Assembly: GCA_017311315.1 (NCBI GenBank)
Contig: CM029650.1
Span: forward strand, 22,167,374 to 22,231,373
Origin: Dendrocalamus latiflorus
Lineage: Eukaryota; Streptophyta; Magnoliopsida; Poales; Poaceae
Length of the DNA: 64,000 nt
Direction: 5' to 3'
Each line of letters opens with the position of its first letter. Positions within the stretch are counted from its first letter, which is position 1. The translations under genes and the position numbers were made by a program. Positions 8,424 through 20,294 of this stretch are shown piece by piece. Under the pieces are notes generated by a model that made no database searches, was not told the DNA's origin, and saw only the letters and a program-made list of their open reading frames with translations.

Positions 8424-11400
8424 TGTAACATCCCAAATTTTTGCTAAAATAAAAAAAATAATAAATAAATAAAAATTAAGTAAAACAAAAATTAAAATTA
8501 AAATAAGTATTTTTGTGCCTAAGTTTTAATTTGGATTTGCCCTGAATTTCTGTTTTTCAAAAAGCTGTATTTGAAAAGTATTTTAAGTGAAAACCTAAAA
8601 ATATTATTAAATAATATGATATTTTGATTTTCTATAAAAATCGTAATTCATATTAAATATTTGGAGTTATTTGGATTTTTTGGCTTTTATTTGGTTTCCT
8701 GGTTTTTTCCGGAGTTTAAAATGTATTTTTGAAATTAAAATGTATTTTAAAGTGTGACAATCAGATACCAACATTAGTTGGAAATAATTTTATTAAGTCC
8801 AAAAAGTGTCCAGGAGGTTCTCTGAATTTTTCTGGATGTTTTGGAGTTTATTTTGTATTTTTCTGAGGCATAATGAATTTTCTGTGCTTTTCTGAAAATC
8901 CAGAAATCAGGAAAATAAAATTAAATCCCCTCCTCCCCCATCGGCCGCCACGTGGAAGGCCAGATGCCGCCCACATCCTCCCTCCTCGCCCCCATCCGGC
9001 CCGTCAGCCACCCGCGCCTCCCTCCGTCTCTCTGCCTCGCGGACCCCGCCCGTCAGCCGCTCCTCGCCTTCCCCTCTCGCTGCACGTGGGCCCCGCATGT
9101 CAGGGGCGTCTTCCCCGGCTGCCTTCTCCTTCCTCGCGCTGCCCGGCCCCGCGCTGCAACCGCCTCCCGGCCATCTCGCAACTGCCCCTCCACTTCCGCG
9201 CGTACGCCGCCCTCACCCCTACTCGCGCGCCCACTTTCCAGCCCCTCCCGCAAGTCGCGCCGCCTACCTCCCCCTTCTCCGGCCGCAACCGCCGCCACGA
9301 TCCCAACCACCCCGGAGACCGATTCCCTTCGCCCCCTCCCCCACCGCGCCTATTTAAACCCATCCCGAGCACCTCCTCCCTCCGCCCACCCTCTCTTCGC
9401 CCTCCTCTCCTCTCCTCGGTGAGTCGAGCGTCCCCGCGCCGAAATTCCCCATCGCCGCCGCCGCCTTCAACCTCGGCGAGGAATCGCCGCCTCCTCCGCC
9501 CTCCCCAAGCTTCCCCGACGGCAGCACGAGCTCCACCGCGGTCCTCCCCATCCCCTCCGCCCCTCGGCCGCGACCCAAACCCGCCGGAGCGTCGTCGCCG
9601 CCGAAGCCGTGCGCCGCCGCCGCTCTTTCCTCGCCACCGGCCGCCTCCGCTTGTCGCCGGACCCCGCGCCAGGTTGTGCCGAGTCGCCGCGCTCCCCTCT
9701 TCCTTCCTCGCCCCTCGTCGGCCGCCGACGAGCCGCCGTACACCGGCGAGCCCCCGGTGCCCGAGCTCCTCCGGCCGGTCGGCCACCTTGCCCACGTGGC
9801 AGCCCGGGTGGCAGCCATGTGCGCCACCTCAGCGCCAACGCGGCACCCCTCTGCCCCGTCAGCCCCGTGCCACGTCGGCCACCCCCTCTCCCGTGGACTC
9901 GGTCCACATGGACCCGGGCCCACTTGTCAGCCCCTCCCCGCATTTTCCCGTACAAAAACAATTCGCCCGAAAAGAAATTCCTCGCTGACGTCATAATCCC
10001 AGATTTTCCTTTAGGAAAATAATTCCAAAAATCCTGATTTTCCTTTTTCTCTCTTTTCAATCTTCCCGGAGCCCGTTCTCCTTCGTTCTAACTCCGATTT
10101 GGCCCATTCAAATTTCTAAATTCATCAAAAATTCCCCTCTATCCATTTCTAGCCTCAATTCAAATGTTTGAGGTCAATTTGAATTTAATTTGATTTTATT
10201 TGAATTTGGTGGGTTATTTTCACGTGTAGACTTCGACGATTCGGGAGATTTATTCGACGAAGATTCAAACCAATTTGAAGAGAAAGGCAAGTCACCCTCC
10301 TTGATCATGTTTATCCCAGATTTCAAATAAAATTATGTCGATTTAAATTATATTGCATGCATATTTTTATTCAGCGTATTTCAATTCAGTTTTAAATTTA
10401 GTTATGCCTACTTGTTAATTCCTCCATTGAATTTGAATTTCTCAATACCTTGTCACCTTAGATTCAAACTCTAGTTAATACATTAGTGTTAGCTAGAGGA
10501 ATTTATATCAAATGCTTAGACTGCTTAGATATAATATTTGTTTTGGGATATCTTTCACATAAAATGATGATCCTTTTTACATAAAATGATAAGTACTCTT
10601 GACTTTGGTGAGTCAAGGAGTGTTATGAAATATTTTGAAAACAAAATATAAACCTGGTTTAGACTTAGGCAATTGGTTAGAGTGGTGGGTGCAGGCATGC
10701 CCTGTTGGTTGGAGCCGCAGTGGTTGATTGTCGTGCACGGGGGTATGTGATTGGACCTAAGTCAATTAAGGACCGGTCTGTGAGCTACTGTTGCAAAGCC
10801 CTAATCGTACTACCACATGGCTGGTATGGGACAGCCCTGGCTGAATAATTTGTGAAGTCCCAACCTGAGTCAAGTCGTAGGTTGAAAGTGAGCGTGGTTG
10901 GTGCCATGTGAAGTCTCACTTGGGCGAGCGTGGTTAAGCCATGTGAAGTCTCGTCTAGGCTCAAGAGGGGGTCCCGGTCTGGTGGATTCCTTACTGCGGA
11001 GAAACCGTAGAGTTGGCTCGACCAGGCTGAAGGCTTTGCATTGTAAAGGCCTTGTCACGATTCCTCGCCGCACACCTAAGGAAGTGTGTAACCCGATGGC
11101 AATATGGGATGATCGTGTCTTGTGGGTAAAGCTGTACAACCTCTGCAGAGTGTATAATCTATCCTGGATAGCCGTGCCCACGGTCATGGGCATGCTGAGT
11201 AAAAGTTTTTCATGGATTAGACTTTGTTTTTCAAAATGTTTTCGAAAACCTTATGGATGGATGGAATCCATGAGAGAATGAAAACCTTGCGGATGGATGG
11301 AATCCGTGAGAGATGGAAATCTGGTGAATGGATGGAATTCATCAGAGTTGCGCAGTGAAAGCGTGTGGATGGTTGGAATCCATACGTGAGCTTTTGAAAA

Positions 11401-11951
11401 GATGGTCCAGGTGGGATGCCCGTGGTTAGGTTGGTGTATGGTCGGAGCCTGCACTGACGGCATTATTTTCTATTACAAGTAATGTTTTTACTTACTGTAT
11501 TAAATTCTGCGATTTCAATCTATCTATTGTATTTCTTAAATGTTGTTTTATGCAAACTAACCCTATAAGCCTTCCATTGAAGCCTTTATCATTATGTTGC
11601 ATTTTCCCGGGTGACTTGCGGAGTACAAGTTTGTACTCACGTTGCTTTTTCCACACAGAGAAGGAAGGCGTCAACTACGGTGAAGATCTGGACGAATAGG
11701 CCGCGTCTTACTGTCGTTTGCCTGTGGGCAGGCTTAGTGGGCTTCTTCCGCTTCGGTTTTTCTTCCGCTGCTTATTACTTAATTTTGGCTTATGTGCCGT
11801 TGATGTAAACTTTGGCATTCATGCCCATATTCAGTTAATAAATGTCATTATGGTTGATATTTATCTTTGTTGTACGCTGTGTGCGCTAGCTGATCCTGGA
11901 CTAGTGCGATTTACACAGAGGATCCAGGAGTCGTTGCTCCGGGTTCCGACA
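8424..11951 (+). repeat. 3' LTR of the non-autonomous element
   Basis: 3528 bp, near-identical to 4236-7759. Carries the same TATA box (9351-9358), palindrome block (11123-11195), hairpin array (11253-11383) and GAGTAC palindrome (11621-11638). A difference of note is an extra CGGCC-like insertion near 9145 in the GC-rich zone. Confidence 0.95.
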
Positions 11952-11956
11952 AATAA

Positions 11957-12034
11957 TCTCTGGCATATTTCACAATATGCATCATTAAGCATTCGGTCAG
12001 CATCTCAACAATTAGGAATTTTGCCTTGCTGTTC
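11957..12034. repeat. Repeat H copy 1, second piece
   Basis: Continues the match to the uninterrupted copy (58736-58813: TCTCTGG...CTTGCTGTTC) directly after the LTR element. It ends in TGTTC (12030-12034), the target duplication of element X. Confidence 0.9.
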
Positions 12035-12181
12035 TGTTTGACGCGAGAAATCGCTCTCAGATTTCTGGCCACGGGGTATAAGATGTGAGTGTGCCAATTT
12101 ACTAAAGTACACAAAACATATAAACACAACAAAAGATAGGGAAAACATGTATTTATTCATTCATTTGAGAAGAACAAAATT
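12035..12181 (-). repeat. Element X 3' LTR, distal piece
   Basis: Aligns with 39601-39745 (GAGAAATCGCT...AGATTTCTGGCC...AAAGATAGGGAAAACA...GAAGAACAAAATTACA). It ends at the CACTA subterminal repeats. About 130 bp of LTR that follow in the other copy (39746-39799 plus 50701-50773) are missing here. Confidence 0.85.
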
Positions 12182-12360
12182 ACATGTTCATATCATAGAC
12201 GGTTTGGTGTTCTGAACCGTCTGTGATATATACCATATCACAGACGGTTATAACAAAAGCCGTCTGTGATATGATTCATATCACAGATGGTTCAGTGTTT
12301 AAAACCGTCTGGGATATATATCACAGACGGTTTGGAACACTGAACTGTCTGTGATAGCTA
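12182..12360. repeat. CACTA-1 left subterminal repeats
   Basis: Direct and inverted copies of TATCACAGACGGTT / AACCGTCTGTGATA every 20-40 bp. In CACTA elements such repeats bind the TNPA protein. Confidence 0.85.
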
Positions 12361-12864
12361 TTTCAACAACAATTTTATTTGCCCTTTTCGGCTAGCCTTA
12401 GGATATGCTAGCCATGCCCTCTAAAAACAAGCAAGATCACATATATAGCACAGGACAATCATTACATAAATCACACAGATGAATGAAACAACACCAGTAG
12501 ATCACATATATATAGCATGACAATCGTTACACAGATCTCACAAATGAATTAAATTGAATGAATTATTTGATTAAGCACAATTGAGTGATTTGTACAATTG
12601 AATCCAATGTTTCAACATCTAGTTATCACCATTGCCGGGGTGGAACTCTCAGTCTTGTTTATGACCTCTGCTAGCAAGAATTGGGAGATGTTTCCATGAA
12701 TTTCGATGAGTCTGTCAAAATCATATGCACTTACATCGAAGTCCACCCGCTGTTGCTTGGAGCAATGTTAAGTCCTTAATTAGAATGTGTGTATATATAT
12801 ATACATATATATAATCAGAAAATAAAAATTATTGGAAGGCTGACAAACCTCTAGATCATTCATC

Positions 12865-13990
12865 TTAGTGTCCGTGATTTCTTTCATATGGAGGCAAACG
12901 TAGAATCCACATAGGTTGCCCTGTACCTGCTGGTGGCACTGCAAAATATATAGAATTACATAGATAGGTATTGTCAATTCTAGAGACATTATAACAAACT
13001 GTGATATAGGATTGTTGTGTTGTAGCGGGTACCGGAAATTGCGTCCTATGTCGCAACGTGTCACTAGATTCGTTATGTCTCCCTTCTAGGGCAACATAAG
13101 CGGTAAACGACCTACATGATTCCAAAAAAGTTAGTCTCGACCATTGCAAACGAAGGAAATATTAGAATAGAGTTATGTATGGAGGAAATGAGTTTATCTA
13201 TTAATTACTTCTTGCACATGACTGAAGTCGTGGTTGCTCCTAAGTAGGGAATCAAGGTATATTACCTCGCTCCACTTTGGTACAATCACAATCAAAATCC
13301 AATGAGACCTAGTTATGTGTGTTGCCATAGTGATTAATCCTAAATTTATGTTTTATATAAAGTACAAATGAAACTCGTGTGGCAACTAGTGAAGCACTTA
13401 CCCTTGGTTGAAGGGTACCATGATGTACTCCTTGTCGCTGTGAGCAATCAATCCCCTCGTTATGTAATTTTGCATGAAGGATGCATTTTCGTTGATAGAT
13501 TGCTCCGAGACCAAGTGTGGGTTGAGGAAACCCCATCGGTTGTCGCTATCGCCGGACTTGTTGGATCATGTATCCATACATAAGGAAAGAGTAATGACAT
13601 TTATCGATATGACGTGAATGTAGAACTTCATTGTACAGCACACTTACAGTGCCCAACATTGTAGAAGTGAGGCGTCGAGTTCGTCGAGATTGAATAGTAA
13701 GAATAAGTCTTCGAATGTCATAACAAAGTAGCCCGAGTCGTGGAGGAAATACGCCTCCATATATCTCATAGTGAATCCACTATGCTGGTTTGGCTTCATG
13801 TTGGACCTCTACATGTACCAGGTATGCAATTTATTGCAAACCAGACCAAGCCGGGGTAATTGTGACTTAGGGACTAACGACACTCCTAGAATGAACTTCC
13901 ATGGCTCGGGACACGCCATAATTATCTTCACTTGAGTCTTAGAGCCTCACTTATGATACGTTTTTGGCGGCGTCTTCACGGGAGCCGATG
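12865..13990 (-). pseudogene. Ulp1-like (C48) cysteine protease domain of CACTA-1, decayed
   Basis: The catalytic block is readable on the minus strand near 12895-12950 as CHQQVQGNLCGFYVCLHM, preceded by an acceptor-like TTTTGCAG. The Gln-x5-7-Cys-Gly-Phe-Tyr-Val-Cys layout is that of the plant Ulp1-type deSUMOylating proteases found in many CACTA and Mutator elements. Further pieces upstream (13309-13560, around Ile-Tyr-Gln-Arg-Lys-Cys-Ile and the region before the catalytic His) are in different frames with stops. The same segment recurs in CACTA-2 (55560-56680). Possible role is SUMO removal; nothing here suggests it is functional now. Confidence 0.7.
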
Positions 13991-15640
13991 CAACAAGCTT
14001 CGGAACTGGAGCTAGAGGTGGAGCCACCGGAGCCGATGGATAGTTCCAAGGCGATGTCCCTCTTGGGCAACTGGATGTGGAGATCATGGCACAGATGAGT
14101 CGAGGGCGATGTCCCTCTTGGGGCACTAGATGAATGTGTGGACGGCATCCCCTAATGTTGTAATCTCTTTATTTGGGGGCTTCTCAAGAGGGATGGTCTT
14201 AAAAACATCATTAATCATATCCACTTGAACCTTTATGAAACTGGTCTCTACTTGTACACCATGCACCAACGTCCCTGACAGCCATGGATACGCCATCCCC
14301 TGCCTAGTGTCAATGTGAATAAAGCCAACAAGCTTGACTCTGAGGATGCAAGGCATGGGCTCCTACATAACGATAAAAGATGATCTAAGGCGTCCACCAG
14401 AGAGATCTATGTTGCATTCTAAAGAGGTACATTATCTGGATGTTATCGATAGGTAAGTGGACGTCACTATGTTCAGTAATTGGTGTAGACACACAGCTAC
14501 TGTGACGTTGAAGGGGACTGGGTACCGCAGTAACAGGAGTGAGTTGCGATTGGTTGCGGACTTGTCTCAGTTCTTCCCTCAATGAATCTATCTCTCCTCA
14601 AAGTAACGTAGTCTACTCTTGAAGTGAGGCAGATAGTTGTTCCTCAAGTTGAGCACGAAGCTCCTATTTTATCTGTTCATTGCGGTAGGCCTTGGATCTC
14701 TTCCTACTCCTATAAGTCTCGGAGTCATTTGGAAATTCGTGCCTCCAAGATACGTAAACCCCCAAGCCTTGCGTGCGACCTAGGTGCTCCTTGTTTCCCA
14801 AGGCCTGTGATAGTACATCTATCTCCCTGTATTCTTGAAAAGAGCCTTGAGAAGAAACGGTAGTCAATGATTACTGCAAGAGGCAATCATGTTATTTTCG
14901 AACCCATGAAGTTCAAGAGATATTAACAACTATGTAGTTTCACATATCTTACCATCCGTTGGGACACTTCCTCGTCTGCAGGGTTTTTGAAAGAGACACC
15001 TGAAGACATGGTTGATGACCTCGCTCTTAACTATTTTCGAGCATGCTCGTTTGCGATCCTGGCAAATGGCGGGGAAGTCTCCGATCAGCTTGCGACCTCA
15101 TCCTGCATCCTCCACTGCGGGATTTTACCCGCGTACCCAGTGGTGCCGAGTCTGTGAGGGTGAGTATTTTGTGACTGGAGAGCCTTGTGAGCCACACTTT
15201 GTTGTTCAAATTCAGTCATTGTCTTCATTTGCATAAAGGCGTCCCATGTTTTTGACGACACGAAAGGATACCTCGTGAAGGGTGTGAAGTCCTTGGCCAT
15301 GTACTGCATGACAAGAGTGCTCGTAAAATTCTTCCATTATTTTCCCATTGCGAGGAGTGCGTGCCATTGGACGAGTCCCTGTACTTCTGCTGGGATATCG
15401 AACGAATTTGTAATTTCCTCCCATAGCCGATCTTTCTGATCCTTTGCCAAATATTTCCAGCTTGCTATGGTGATGGGGTCCCATTGCCTTCCAATTATCT
15501 TGCATGTAGTCCGAAATGATGTTGTTGCTTTCTTCGGTTGCAGAGGGACCCCACCGGAGAGACCACCGTGATGGTTATTCGGCCCTCTGGCCTTTTCGAT
15601 ACTCCTCGCCACGCTTAGTTATCCAAATCTTGGGAGCATG
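13951..15640 (-). pseudogene. TNPA-like CACTA protein (Transposase_24 / Ptta type), decayed
   Basis: Broken minus-strand frames carry two signatures. The first is TFEQQSV...SQNTHPHRLGTTGYAGKIPQW-like sequence (15085-15309), matching the conserved block ending in P-H-R-x-G-x-x-G-Y of plant Ptta/En-Spm transposases. The second is VQVD...FKTIPLEKPPNKEITTLGDAV (14126-14290), typical of the C-terminal part of this protein. Upstream, 15337-15612 covers the W-x-x-L-x-x-x-x-K-x-x-L-W-x-x-I segment. At least three frameshifts. In intact elements this second protein binds the subterminal repeats. Confidence 0.72.
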
Positions 15641-15664
15641 AGACCCAGATGACGGCGACGATGA

Positions 15665-16338
15665 CTGTGTACACGCTATCTCTCTTCTAAGAAAAAACTA
15701 ACTGCAGTGAGCTATAGGCCTAAACAAAGTTCTATGAAGCAAGTGACACACACTAGTGTATCAAGCTCATTGAACCTGATACACTGGAGTGTGTCACTTG
15801 CTTCATGCCCTTTGAAGGTCTATGTGGCATATATTATTACTACAAGGTCCCTTTGGAACAGTAACATGCCATTCCAAATAGATCTTGTAGCTAACAAGTG
15901 CAGCATATATCATGAAGTTCTAAAGGTCATAAAACAATTTAGCCAACTATTGAGACAGACCATAAGATTGACAAATGATAGTAATAGTAAAAATTTTTGG
16001 ACGACGACTATGTGGACGCCATCTCTCTTCTAAGAAAAAACTAACTGCAGTGAGTTATGGGTCTAAACAAAGTTCCATGAAGCAAGTGATACACCAGTGT
16101 ATCAAGTTCATAAAACCTGATACACTGGAGTGTGTCACTTGCTTCATGCCCTTTGAAGGTCTATATGGCATATATTATTACTACAAGGTCCCTTTGAAAC
16201 AGTAACATGCCATTCCAAATAGATCTTGTACCTAACAAGTGCAGCATATATCATGAAGTTCTAAAGGTCATAAAACAATTTAGCCAACTATTGAGACAGA
16301 CCACAAGATTGACAAATGACAGTAATAGTAAAAATTAG
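15665..16338. repeat. Direct duplication of ~330 bp inside CACTA-1
   Basis: 15670-16000 and 16016-16338 are near-identical (both open with ATCTCTCTTCTAAGAAAAAA and close with GACAAATGAYAGTAATAGTA). A partial third copy of the tail is at 16372-16440. Each full copy contains a long hairpin (15737-15806 and 16076-16146). Confidence 0.9.
15737..15806. other. 28-nt-arm hairpin in the duplicated segment
   Basis: GAAGCAAGTGACACAC... pairs with ...GTGTGTCACTTGCTTC across an 11-nt loop, with three mismatches in the arms. The second duplicate has the same fold at 16076-16146 with other mismatches. Confidence 0.75.
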
Positions 16339-16467
16339 AGCTCAAGCTTGAATATTCAATTTCAATGTTAGATCTTTGTAGCTAACAAGTGAAGCATATA
16401 TCATAAAGTACTAAAGGTCATAAAACAATTTAGCCATCTACTAAAGATAACAAAACAAATTAGCAAA

Positions 16468-16737
16468 CTATTGAGATAGAGGCAAACGGTGTTGAGAAGG
16501 AGTGGCGGCAGCGTGAGTTTGAGGCAGCCGGCATCGGGAGGGAGAGGCGGCTGGCGTCGGGAGGGAGTGGTGGCTGGCGTTGGGAGGGAGTGGCGGACGG
16601 CGATGGGAGGGAGAGGCAGCGTCGTGAGAGGTGGCGTCGTGAGGGAGAGGTAGCTGGCGTCTGGAGGGAGTGACGGCGTCGGGAGGGAGTGGCGGCGTTG
16701 CGCGCGAGTGAGTAGTCAGATCTAGCAAAACCTAGCA
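16468..16737. other. GC-rich tandem segment, GGCGTCGGGAGGGAGTGGCGG-type units
   Basis: Eight or so degenerate ~21-27 bp units between about 16490 and 16700. Both frames read as Pro/Ser/Arg-rich peptides, which reflects the repeat, not a gene. Placed between the TNP2 and TNPA remnants. Confidence 0.55.
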
Positions 16738-16824
16738 ATGGCGGTGGAGACGGAGAGAGTGAGTGAGGACTCTGCGAGCAGAACCTATATTGCGAATATT
16801 TTAGGGAAACTATCACAGACGGTT

Positions 16825-17042
16825 CGACATGTAATTATGGAATTATATTCCATTGTAATTGTAAATGACTCAGGAACTAACTGTGATGATACATCACAGA
16901 TGGTTCTTTTATATAGAACTGTCTATGATATTCGACATATCACAGATGGTTCTATTTATAGAATCGTCTATGATGTATCATCACAGTTAGTTCCTGAGTC
17001 ATTTACAATTACAATGGAATATAATTCCATAATTACATGCCG
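16825..17042. other. 218-nt near-perfect foldback
   Basis: Arms 16825-16907 and 16960-17042 are complementary with about two mismatches in the outer 76 bp; the centre is itself an inverted pair of CACAGATGGTTC-type subterminal motifs. It sits in the gap between the two transposase remnants. Confidence 0.85.
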
Positions 17043-17107
17043 AGTTTCCTAATTATGATTACATTGCAACAATTTCCAAATAGGTGCTGGCTTTGTGGGA
17101 TCATTTA

Positions 17108-20100
17108 TTACACTTGGCTATTTCCTTTTAAATAAAGCCTTTCATGATGATTGACACGCCTATAGCTTGCTTCATCGCCTTGTTCTTCCTCGAGCCTGAT
17201 GATGTCTCCGAATGGAGGCAACTCATCAAATTGATTGTACTCTTCCTCATCCACAACATTCTCAACTCTGACAATCCTTCTTTTTCCCTGAAGAACTACA
17301 TGGCGCTTCTTATTTGCTAGGTCGGTTACATAAAATACGTGAACAACTTGCCTCGCGAGTATGAATGGTTCGTCTTCGTATCCTACACATTCGACGTCCA
17401 TGATAGTGACATCGTACTTGTCGACCTTTACACCCTATGAGAGTTGGACCCAACAGCACCGAAATAGAGGAATCTTGAAAATTATGTAGTCAAGCTCCCA
17501 AATCTCCTCTACAAGCCCGTAGTATGAGCTTGGGCTAGCGGTACTGATGTACGCATCATAGGCATATATGCGGACACCTGAGTTCTGCACTGTTGTCTTT
17601 CTATCCTAATTTGTTGTATAAAATGTGTAGCCATTAATGTCATATCCTTGCCATGTCACAATTATAAATTTTGGCCCTTTTGCCAAACATTGTAGTGTTT
17701 CACTTGATGACCTCCTAGTCAATCGCACCTTCAACCATTTGTTGAACTGACGGTTGTGTTGTCTCGTGATCCAAACTTCTGACTGGCCTGCATTCTCTTG
17801 GCGTAGCATGTCCTTGTGCTCTTCAATATATAGGGTCACTTCAGTCATGTGTTGTAAAACTGTGAAATAGACTTGAGCATACGTATTTTGATCTGAAGTT
17901 ATTGCTTTCCTTTCGATAGTTCCGATACGCTCTAGCCTCCCCTCATGACGATATAGAGGTACACCTATCGGCTCAACCTGAGCCATGTATCTGATGCAGA
18001 ATTCAATGACCTCTTTTGCTACCCTCCGGTCGAGATCGATTGCGTACATAGGACTTGAGAATTCCCATGTACCTCTCAAATGGGTACGTATGATGTAGAA
18101 ACACGGGACCACATATCTTTATCTCTTTCACAAGGTGGACAATGAGATGGACCATGATATAAAAAATGATGGAGGGAAATACATCTCTAGATGACATAGA
18201 GTTGTCACCACCTCAGTCTGCAGAGCATCTAGTCCATCGGGATCAATGACATTCTGAGCAATTGCGTTAAAAAAATAACATAGCCTTATGATTGTCACTC
18301 GAACCTTGTTCGGCAAAATATTTCTAATTGCAACAGGTAACATTTGTGTCATTAGCACATGACAGTCATGGGACTTCATGCCAATTAATTTCAAATGTTC
18401 CATGGAAACAAGTTTCTTCATGCTGGTGGAGTGACCGGACAAAACTTTCACACCATGTAAGGACTAGCACAGTTGAGTTCTCTCAGACTTAGACAAGTGT
18501 AGCAAGCTGGGGCAAGGTATGTCCCGCCTTTATCGGTCTCTATCGGTGCTAACTCGGTCCTGATATTCATTGCGACCAAGTCATGTCTTGCATTGACACC
18601 ATCCTTTATTTTATCAGGAATGTTTAGTAAGAGACCAATCAAACTGTCACATACATTGTTCTCTACATGCATGATATCGATGCAATTGCGTACTTCTAAG
18701 TGCTCCTAATAAGGCAAGTCCCAAAATATTGACCTCTTCTTCCACATGTTCTTCCGACAGGTCCTCAATTTACGTCCCTTTCCAAGCACAATGTCGATAT
18801 CCTTGACCATATCATACACCTCTTTCCCGCTAAAAGGCCTTGGTACTTAGTCATCCTCTTTTTTTCTGTCAAATTATTTATTCATCTTGTGGTATGAGTG
18901 ATACTTTGGAAGGAACCTACGGTGACGCATGTACACAGTTTTGCATGAGTTGTTCAACCACACAGTCTCGGTATAATCTAAGTAGTGCGGACAGGCTTTG
19001 GGTCCTTTTGTACTCAACCCTGATAGGTTACCAAGGGTAGAAAAATCATTAATGGTGTAGTACAACATGGTGCATAGAGTGAAGTTCTCTCATTTGTCCG
19101 CATCCCATAAATGTCCCCCTTCATTCCACAGTATTGCAAGATCTTCCGCCAAAGGTGGTAGTTACACCTCAATATCGTTCCCAGGTTGCTTCGGCCCTTC
19201 AATAAGTAGTGACATCAAAATATACTTCTGCTTCATACACAGCCAAGGAGGAAGGTTGTACATGCACAGAGTCACGGGCCAGGTGCTATGTCAGCTGTTC
19301 ATGTTACCAAAAGGATTCATTCCATCTGTACTCAACCCAAACCTTATATTCCTTGATTCCACACCGAAATCTACAAACATCCTATCAATGTTCCTCCACT
19401 GGGCAGAATCAGCAACATGTCTTATCAATCTGACTTTCTTACGCTGCTCCCAGTGCCAACGCATCAATCTTGCATCCTTACGCTTTGCAAATAAATGCTT
19501 CAAATGGGGAATTATAGGAAGATACCACAACACCTTAGCAGGAGGTCTTTGCTTCACCTCGATGCCCTTTCCATCATCGGAGTCATTTTTACACTTGTAT
19601 CGGGATGCTTTGCACACTGGACAAACATGTAGGCTAGCATACTCTTTATGGTATATGATACAATCATTCAAACATGCATGTATCCTTTCTACTTCCATTC
19701 CCAATGAGCAAAGAATCTTTTTGGCTTGGTAGGTGGTTCTCGGCAACACATTTCTCTTTGGAAGCATGTCCGCTAGGAGACCTAACAAAGCCATGAAACT
19801 CTTGTCTTACTTGCCTTCAATTTTAGCAGTTCTAGAACTGATGACAACCTCATGTATTGCGGCTTGCAGCCCAGGAACAAAGGTTTCTCTAAGTCCTCTA
19901 TCAAGCTCTCGAATTTACCAAACTCTCTCTTACTATAGTTCCCTTCTGCATCACGTAGCATCTGATCCAGATTGTCATCCTGCGACCTATCCTGGTCGAA
20001 AGCATAGTCCACAATCGGCATATCGTTGTCTCCCGCGACGATGTCATAACTACCTTTTTGTGTACTTTTCTGTTCACCGTGACTGGTTCAACATTTGTAC

Positions 20101-20294
20101 CCCTTTCTGAAACCCCTTCGATTCAGGTGAGCTTTGATCAGCGCTGAGTTGCTAAACATCTTTAGATTATCAAAATCAATGCATGGACAGAACATGTATT
20201 CCATCCCCTTCTTCAACATATCCAGCTCGGCCGCTCTTCTAAAAGCAGACACGCCATTAATGTACTCTTCACTCACACGGTTCTCAATGTACAT
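17108..20294 (-). pseudogene. TNP2-type CACTA transposase, decayed
   Basis: Read on the minus strand from 20294: N-terminal transposase-associated domain (20088-20294, ISEEY-like start, FCPC). Then the catalytic tnp2 region (19291-19794: ILCSLGMEVERIHAC..., CPVCKASRYKCKN; 19190-19280: LPPWLCMKQKYI, GPKQPGND). Then VYMRHRRFLPKYH (18880-18960) and WKKRSIFWDLPY (18700-18750). 18448-18672 holds IMHVENNVCDSLIGLLLNIP, and 17606-18451 the DUF4218-type region (HDCHVLMTQMLPVAIR, EMYFPPSFF, YPFERYMGILKSYVRNR). 17108-17401 is a DUF4216-like tail. Frameshifts and stops break it into at least seven pieces. It would cut and join the transposon ends; it cannot do so now. Confidence 0.88.

Larger units (their letters stand above)
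4236..11951 (+). mobile_element. Non-autonomous LTR retrotransposon with giant LTRs and a 664-bp interior
   Basis: Starts TGTAACATCCC and ends TTCCGACA, flanked on both sides by AATAA (4231-4235 and 11952-11956). The empty site is present in the window at 58731-58735. Two direct repeats, 4236-7759 and 8424-11951, differ by roughly 35 substitutions plus a few indels by eye (about 1%), so the insertion is young. The interior has a tRNA-Met primer site and a polypurine tract but no gag or pol. LTR ends and tract resemble Tekay/Del-type chromoviruses (RIRE3/RIRE8-like in rice); the family name is inference. It would need proteins from an autonomous relative. Confidence 0.95.

Noticed and set aside
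19067..19732. 221-codon plus-strand open frame
   Set aside because: It is the antisense of the TNP2 transposase remnant, whose conserved motifs are on the minus strand.
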